DNA of 64,000 nucleotides, taken from positions 17,419,068 to 17,483,067 of the forward strand of contig NC_090952.1 of the NCBI RefSeq assembly GCF_040807025.1, given 5' to 3'. How positions within the stretch are numbered: position 1 is the first letter of the stretch; the number at the start of each line of letters is the position of its first letter. Positions 58,801-64,000 of the stretch are shown here, piece after piece. The position numbers and the translations under genes are program-made. This DNA is from Struthio camelus (lineage: Eukaryota > Chordata > Aves > Struthioniformes > Struthionidae). The notes beneath the pieces were generated by a model. The model was not told the origin of the DNA and ran no database searches. It saw only the letters and a program-made list of their open reading frames with translations.

Positions 58801-61800
58801 AAACAGCTTTAATTTTGCATATGTGGTAAGTATCTCTAAATGAGAAATTAGAGCTCAAGAGAGGTATCTTTTGTAGAGTTTTCTGAAGATGTTTGTTTTG
58901 CTGCTCACATGTAGTTAAAAAGACAGAAGCTGCTAAATATTTTAAGGAGAAAAAAAAAAACAACGTTACGATGCCAGTGTACAAATCTTACCTATGCCCA
59001 CGTTTTGACTACTGCATGTAATTTTGAGCCCCCATCTCCACAGGGGATGTAGTACATCTTGAGGTTCAGAGACATCAGTATTGACTTCTGCATGAGAGCA
59101 GACTGCATAAGAAATAACTGTTCCTTCTTTTTAACGCAAGAACTGGGCAATGTCAAATGAAATCAGGCAAAAGTTTTAAACAGAGAGAAGTACTTTTTAG
59201 TAAAGTACGGAATCCAGCAAGATGTTGTGATGGTATAAATTGATTAGAAAAATTAGACATATATTCTGAGGGATACTCAGACTGGGTGTATGCTTTGAGG
59301 TAGATAATTTCCTGATTGTCCCCACTTACTGTGCTGTGGTTCACATCTCAGAGCAGCCTGGGACTGCGCAAACTGATTTCCTTCAGATTAGACAAACTAG
59401 GAGACATCCTTTAACCTGTAATGAACGTTCAGTGCCCAGGCCAAACTAGACTAATCCAAAGCAAACCCTTCTGAAGTGCATAACGTTAATGCGGGGTCCC
59501 ACTTGTATGGGTCCACTTTGTTTGCTATTGCAAACATAGCCACAGACTCCACTCCAGCTCATTCAATCAATGCCTTAGATGCAGCTGGCTGGAAGTTTTG
59601 CTGATGTAGTTTTTGCTGAAGTAGTACTTCAAATGTTTACCCTGTGTTCATATTTTCTGCTTATGGTTCCACAGCTGGCCATTCTAAGTATGTTAGGTGA
59701 CCTGAATCAGTGAGTCCCTTCCTATATTTTTATGTACAGAAGTAGATTTTGCAAATACAAGATGCTTGCAAGAGTACAGGTAAAAAGGCCTAGTAAAGAT
59801 TTGATCTATGTAGTCTACTTCAGAGACAACAGGACAGGCTTATTTTTGTAATGAAGATGTATGGGGTCATCAGCTGGTGCAGAGCAGCAAAACTGAACAA
59901 ATCGACTAAGACAAACCAGTTGGTACTAGCTGAGGAACTGACCCTCTATGAATGGACACCACACGGTTCTGTGAGCCCAGAATCTAAGATTAAAACTTTA
60001 TGTGAATTGGAAATATTTGTTTCAAGTATATTCCAATCCACTGTCAATGGAATAAAAATTTGCAGGAGGGTTTAAATTGCAATAATGTGACCCTTCTTTC
60101 CTTTTCTTGTTGTGGAGTGATGCCGTCCACTGACATTTTTGCACATTAGGGGATTAACTCAGATAATCAGAAGGATATGGCCAAATATACGAAATGCAAT
60201 GTTAGTCTTTTCTCAGCTACACTGTCTATGAATGATAGCGCATAGCTACTTAACGTATAAACATTTTTGGCACAGTTCTGGCCGTACGTACTTAAAACTC
60301 ACTGCCAACAATTGAAATAGGTATGGGGCTAGTATATTTAACCATTTCCTGGTTTATTTTTTTTTCCCTACGAAGGAAGAAGGCCCTAAATCAAATCTGA
60401 AATGGAATTACCTGCATCACCTTTGTAGCAGAGCGTTTCACTGGGACCTTTACAACATTCATCTGAGATAGGGTAGATTGAGTCATTTACCAGATTGCAT
60501 AGGTAATCTGTAACTGAGCTAGGATTTAAACTTTGATCCCCACAGTGCCAGACCACTGCCATTTACATTAAGTTAATGATCTGCCAATTATCTATATTAG
60601 GCAAGGTGTTCTTTGTAGTAGAGATCATCGCTTGTATTCGTGAGTATCACAAAGAAAAGATGGCTAGATAAATTTCAAAAAGAGAACAAGAAATATGAAA
60701 AACAAAGAAAGATGAACAGGAATATATTCTATATGTGTTCATTCCCTCATTTTTGAGGGAAAAAAAGCTGTACTTTTAAGTGATCATTTATAAGAGGAGT
60801 GAATACTGTTCTGAGCAAAATACAATATATGCTGTCTGAGGGAAAAAAAAATCTAATCTGAATATATTCTTTCCTGTTAAATACATTGTAAAAATATTAC
60901 CATCTTGGAAATGCAATGAAAAATAAATGAGGCATGAACTTACTTTCACCAGGAGATGGTGCTGTTTAATTTAATATAAAAATAATTCTGAATTTAGTAT
61001 GTACGATGCTGTCATTTTCAAGGTTTGAATTAGACCAAATCCTGCATGCTGTGTTCATGTAAGAAATTCTAAGGTATAAAGAATGACTTCAGGTAAGGGC
61101 TGCAGTACTTCCTACTTTCTCATGGTTCAGATTGCAACTTGCAGCCCGAAGGTAGTCCATGGAATATTTTCGCCTGCCTCATCTCCTTGGTAGATGTGGT
61201 AGACAAGGAAACACGAGCTTGTAAAAATCGCATCGTCTATTGTCCAAGCTTTTGCTTTCGTGACGACAAGGCAGAGTAGCGCGTGCATTGCTCTGTGGTC
61301 TGTGAAACTGTCACCAAAGCTGTCTGAGAGGCGAAAGAGGAAGCTGTAATTTGCATCTGATAGCTGCAGCTCTTGCAGGTGAACTGTGCTTAATGTTGCT
61401 CTTCTCCTGAGGTTACCTTGTTTTGAAAATTACTTCAGGTCATTATATTTTTACATAAACAAGGATATATTTATAAAGCAAACATCATTTATTAGTTTTA
61501 TGAACAATATAGAATATTTATTTTGATTTTTCATGATGGTTTCCTTCTTCCTCTAGCAATACATTTTGTAAGGCAGAAGCCAGTCTTTAGCAGTATTAAA
61601 TTGATCTTAATTATCAATCACTGTATTTAGTTTAATGTTGGACTCAGTTTTGAATAAATGAGGGGTAAACCCACAATGGAATGGAGCTGCATCATTTTGA
61701 AATGTTTAATTGGCAGAATTGACAAAACTTGCAGGCCCTTAATACCTGGTTTACTTAACTGTGCAGAGACTAACCTTTGGACTGTTTCCCTCTTATGTCT

Positions 61801-63938
61801 TAGAGGTACATTTTTCACATTACCCAAGTATGTAAAGGCCTTTCTTCCTCTGAGTCTTTCACATAAATTGAATGTATACATATTAAAACATGTCTATAAC
61901 AAGTAGACCAAGGCAGTATTTTGTAACGGGTAAATAACTGAGTTTATACAATTTTTTACATCAAAGACAACTGCTAACATACTACACCTGATAAGCTAAC
62001 TCTGTAATTTGTTGTCATTTTGAGCTGTGCAACCATCTTATCCCCCTACATATAGGATGTCGGGGTTGGACAAAATATGAGAATGCCGAAAGTTCAACTG
62101 ACAAGACAAGATTTTGATCAGCACCCAACCCCAAGTCAGTTAGAAGATTACAGGTATGCTGCTGTTCTGTCTTTTTTGCTCGTTTGTACTTTATACTTGG
62201 TCTTTGGTTTGGAGACTGGAGTTACTGTGCAGTTCTGCCCGTCTCATGACAACAATGGCTAAGCTTTTGACTATATTACTCACATAGGTTATTTTACAGT
62301 TCGAGTCCCTGACAGAGATTCTTTTTCTGAATTTTTTTTTTTTATTTACCTTTCATTCAATTCAAATAGTATTGCTGTAAGAATAAGGACTGCTATAAGG
62401 ACTATTTTGTGCATCAGTACTAAATGTGAACTAGTACACAGAACTAGATTTATCAGTTTGCTGCATAAGACTTCATGTTACCTAGGTTTTATGTAATATT
62501 TCTGAAGTATGCTGACTTGAATTCTGTTTTCCCAATGTATCATTAAAAATAAAAAGTTATAGTGTATTTCTCCTGTTTCTGAAGCTAAATCCTAAAACAC
62601 TGATTTATTCATAGGCGTGTAAATGAACATGTATGGTTTTCCTCTAAAAATTACAAATATGTTCATTATGAACATTTTGTAGGAAATGGTAGGCAAAAGA
62701 GGAATCAGAGTTTCATTAGTTGTGCTTTTTCACTTTAATTCCCCTCGCTAACACCTACCAACTGTTGCAGTTCCTACCTGCAACTTTTGCAGAGAATACA
62801 TTTAATGTGAAGGAACTAAATGATAGCAAGAACATTTTTCCTCATAAGTGGCAAGCTTCCAAATTTCTCTACAGAGAAAGGCTAGAGCTTTCTGATACTT
62901 TGGTCTATTGAGAAGGTTTTATTTTTTTTAATATACAAACATTGAAAATGTTAAAGCTATATCAAGAATGTAGTATGCTGTCAAAATAAGCATAGAACTG
63001 CACAGTTCTAATAGAGTTTAAATAAATAAAGGCGATGAATAGAAACATCCTAAAATCATACAACCCAGATTTGAAATATATGATTTTTTTGTGGCAAGAA
63101 ACCATTCAAAGATGGTTTATGTGATTAACTACAGTGCCACTTAGAGTTTCCGTTTATATCAGAAACTTTGTATTTCTGTTTACCTGTAGGAGAGAGTGAG
63201 TGTAGCTTTGATATTCTGAGAGAATGTATCCTATACATGTTTTATAATATTGCCAACATGTTAATTCAAATTACTCACAGAAGGCATTAATTTTTAGAAG
63301 ATTTTGTCATGAGGAATGTAAGACTTTAGAAGCTGAAAGGCACAAATGAATAGCAGAGTCTACGAAGTAAGATACAGTTTAGCAATTTTAGCTGTATTTA
63401 GCAATTTTAGCTGTATTTAGCAATTTAGTAATTTTAGCCCAATGGGTAGAAAACAAGGAAGAGTTATTAGCCTTTTGTCCTAGTATTCCTGCGTTTGATG
63501 TAATGGATATTCTGCTATTAAAAATATTTAACAAGAATCATCTTTGTAGGATTCTCTTTACTGTTGTGTTAACTTTGCAAAAGGACCAAAATTTGAAAAT
63601 TGTATATTGTGGCACTGTTCGGTGACATAAAACCAAACTGGGATTAGTGCCGTGTCAGAACAGGATGCAGTAAAAACATGGAGGTAGATACAATCCGTAT
63701 TGTAAAAATCACGCTAAAAGAGAATATCTTGCATCTCTAAATTCACTTTTATCTGTGTTTGCAGGATGAGGGTCTAAGGGTAAAATGAACTTATACAAGA
63801 CAGGACATTTAGATGTCTTAGTGTGATTTCTTCAGTGTCATGCATGCAGTAACTCTGTGGGTGTTACTGTTTTTATATTTCATTTTAAACAAATGCTGAA
63901 TCTAATTTGTCATATGTTATTGCACACATATTTTAAAT

Positions 63939-63975
<37 letters not shown>

Positions 63976-64000
63976 GCATAGGCCCATGCCATTGCAACCT
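52762..64000 (+). CDS. Unrecognised small type I membrane protein with EGF-like juxtamembrane module (3' end outside the window)
   Basis: I do not recognise this gene. Six exons, 52762-52834, 55208-55313, 56888-57061, 57841-57940, 62056-62153 and 63982-64000, join in frame through every split codon to at least 190 residues. Residues 1-20 are a signal peptide (MCSGKVWLLILLMAGDSLCQ). Residues 27-78 hold eight cysteines, among them CQC and CRC pairs, one N-glycosylation site (NIS, residue 47) and YWYMGPKC just before the membrane. That pattern resembles the juxtamembrane EGF-like domain of mucin/IMPG-type proteins. One membrane helix spans about residues 85-108, followed by a Cys/Lys/Arg stop-transfer (YCKGKKARKR) and a tail containing NPAY and QLEDYRPMP. 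By position it lies beyond the SAT-like pseudogene. Function is unknown; cell-surface adhesion or signalling is only a guess. Confidence 0.8.
55208..55313 (+). CDS. Unrecognised membrane-protein gene, exon 2 (cysteine-rich)
   Basis: The acceptor is taatttacag and the donor gtaagg. It completes a Pro codon and encodes DCTAVDDFQACLGN and CPTNISCQCKDEKPFC, seven of the eight ectodomain cysteines counted with the next exon's first residues. It ends in phase 2. Confidence 0.82.
56888..57061 (+). CDS. Unrecognised membrane-protein gene, exon 3 (juxtamembrane EGF half and membrane helix)
   Basis: The acceptor is tttattcacag and the donor gtgagt. It encodes CNYYRVGWREYWYMGPKC, a membrane helix from LDLILVTVLPAVALSFVVGV onward, and the basic YCKGKKA. 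It ends in phase 2. Confidence 0.87.
57841..57940 (+). CDS. Unrecognised membrane-protein gene, exon 4 (cytoplasmic)
   Basis: It encodes KRTHLPYHESRHNPAYTAEL and DGNVGHVSQQLPR. The donor is gtaaga. The acceptor is a tandem ctagcag, so use of the first AG would start the exon at 57838 and add one residue. Confidence 0.82.
58590..59300 (+). mobile_element. Old CR1/L3-like LINE fragment (plus orientation, reverse-transcriptase end)
   Basis: It contains, in order, ggtggcacattttgctgatg (the FADD-like reverse-transcriptase region), a tgtgaagaaatacagaagg block, cccacgttttgactactgca, gagcccccatctccacaggg, gttcagagacatca, aagaactgggcaatgtcaaa and ggaatccagcaagatgttgtg. This is the order in 3' ORF2 of old amniote CR1. 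Multiple frameshifts and stops mark it as dead. It lies in an intron of the unrecognised gene. Confidence 0.82.
61130..61429 (-). other. Unexplained 100-codon open stretch on the minus strand, no start codon near its beginning
   Basis: Between TAA (61430-61432) and TGA (61127-61129) the minus strand is open for 100 codons. The translation has balanced, protein-like composition (for example LQLSDANYSFLFRLSDSF, VYHIYQGDEAGENIPW). The first ATG is at codon 48. The block is richer in CpG than its surroundings and carries an octamer ATTTGCAT (61349-61356). I recognise no family. It could be an exon of an antisense gene, a gene relic or a conserved regulatory element. Confidence 0.35.
62056..62153 (+). 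CDS. Unrecognised membrane-protein gene, exon 5 (cytoplasmic)
   Basis: The acceptor is acatatag and the donor gtatgc. It encodes DVGVGQNMRMPKVQLTRQDF and DQHPTPSQLEDY, ending in phase 2. Confidence 0.8.
63378..63425. repeat. Tandem repeat, 19 bp x 2.5
   Basis: tttagcaattttagctgta is at 63378-63396 and 63397-63415, then a partial third copy to 63425. Confidence 0.95.
63942..63969. repeat. T homopolymer of about 28
   Basis: This long T run precedes the last exon's acceptor and serves as an extreme polypyrimidine tract. Confidence 0.95.
63982..64000 (+). CDS. Unrecognised membrane-protein gene, exon 6 (cut by the window end)
   Basis: After a long T tract and the acceptor ttttgcatag, 19 bases complete an Arg codon and read PMPLQP in the frame of the previous exon. 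The rest lies beyond the window. Confidence 0.7.

Larger units (their letters stand above)
57941..62055 (+). other. Intron 4 of the unrecognised gene
   Basis: This 4.1-kb intron holds the old CR1 fragment (58590-59300) and a locally CpG-richer block (61130-61429) that is open for 100 codons on the minus strand. Confidence 0.7.

Overview
This window is vertebrate nuclear DNA, most likely from a bird or another sauropsid. It has long AT-rich introns with GT/AG junctions, one sharp CpG island, and several decayed CR1-type LINE fragments (20921-21115 plus, 30337-30470 minus, 34900-35140 minus, 58590-59300 plus). I cannot name the species. Nothing bacterial, viral or CRISPR-like is visible.

Layout from left to right. 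(1) 1-8509 plus: the last five coding exons of a connector-enhancer-of-KSR (CNK) scaffold gene. They run from the end of a PH domain to a C-terminal PDZ ligand ending ETHV. The closest family member I recognise is CNKSR2, but the linker sequence differs enough that I read it as a separate CNK paralogue. A long AT-rich stretch, probably mostly 3' UTR, runs to a good polyadenylation signal at 16765. (2) 17870-38110 plus: a complete nine-exon APOOL gene (MICOS subunit MIC27, 284 codons), starting in the CpG island. (3) 41466-45927 minus: a previously unlabelled, decayed, intron-containing spermidine/spermine N1-acetyltransferase gene (SAT1/SATL1-like). Four exons are recognisable, with two in-frame stops, a lost acetyl-CoA loop and lost splice sites. 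(4) 52762 to the window end, plus: a gene I do not recognise. Its six exons join in frame and encode a small type I membrane protein with a signal peptide, a cysteine-rich EGF-like juxtamembrane module, one membrane helix and a cytoplasmic tail. The 3' end lies outside the window.

The gene order carries information. In human, SATL1 lies next to APOOL on Xq21, while the paralogues CNKSR2, APOO and SAT1 lie on Xp22. A window with CNK-like, APOOL and SAT-like genes in a row therefore looks like the second copy of an ancient duplicated block (CNK-APOO-SAT). The CNK copy is still intact here and the SAT copy is dead. The genes are not an operon and share no obvious pathway; their proximity is best explained by ancestral synteny.
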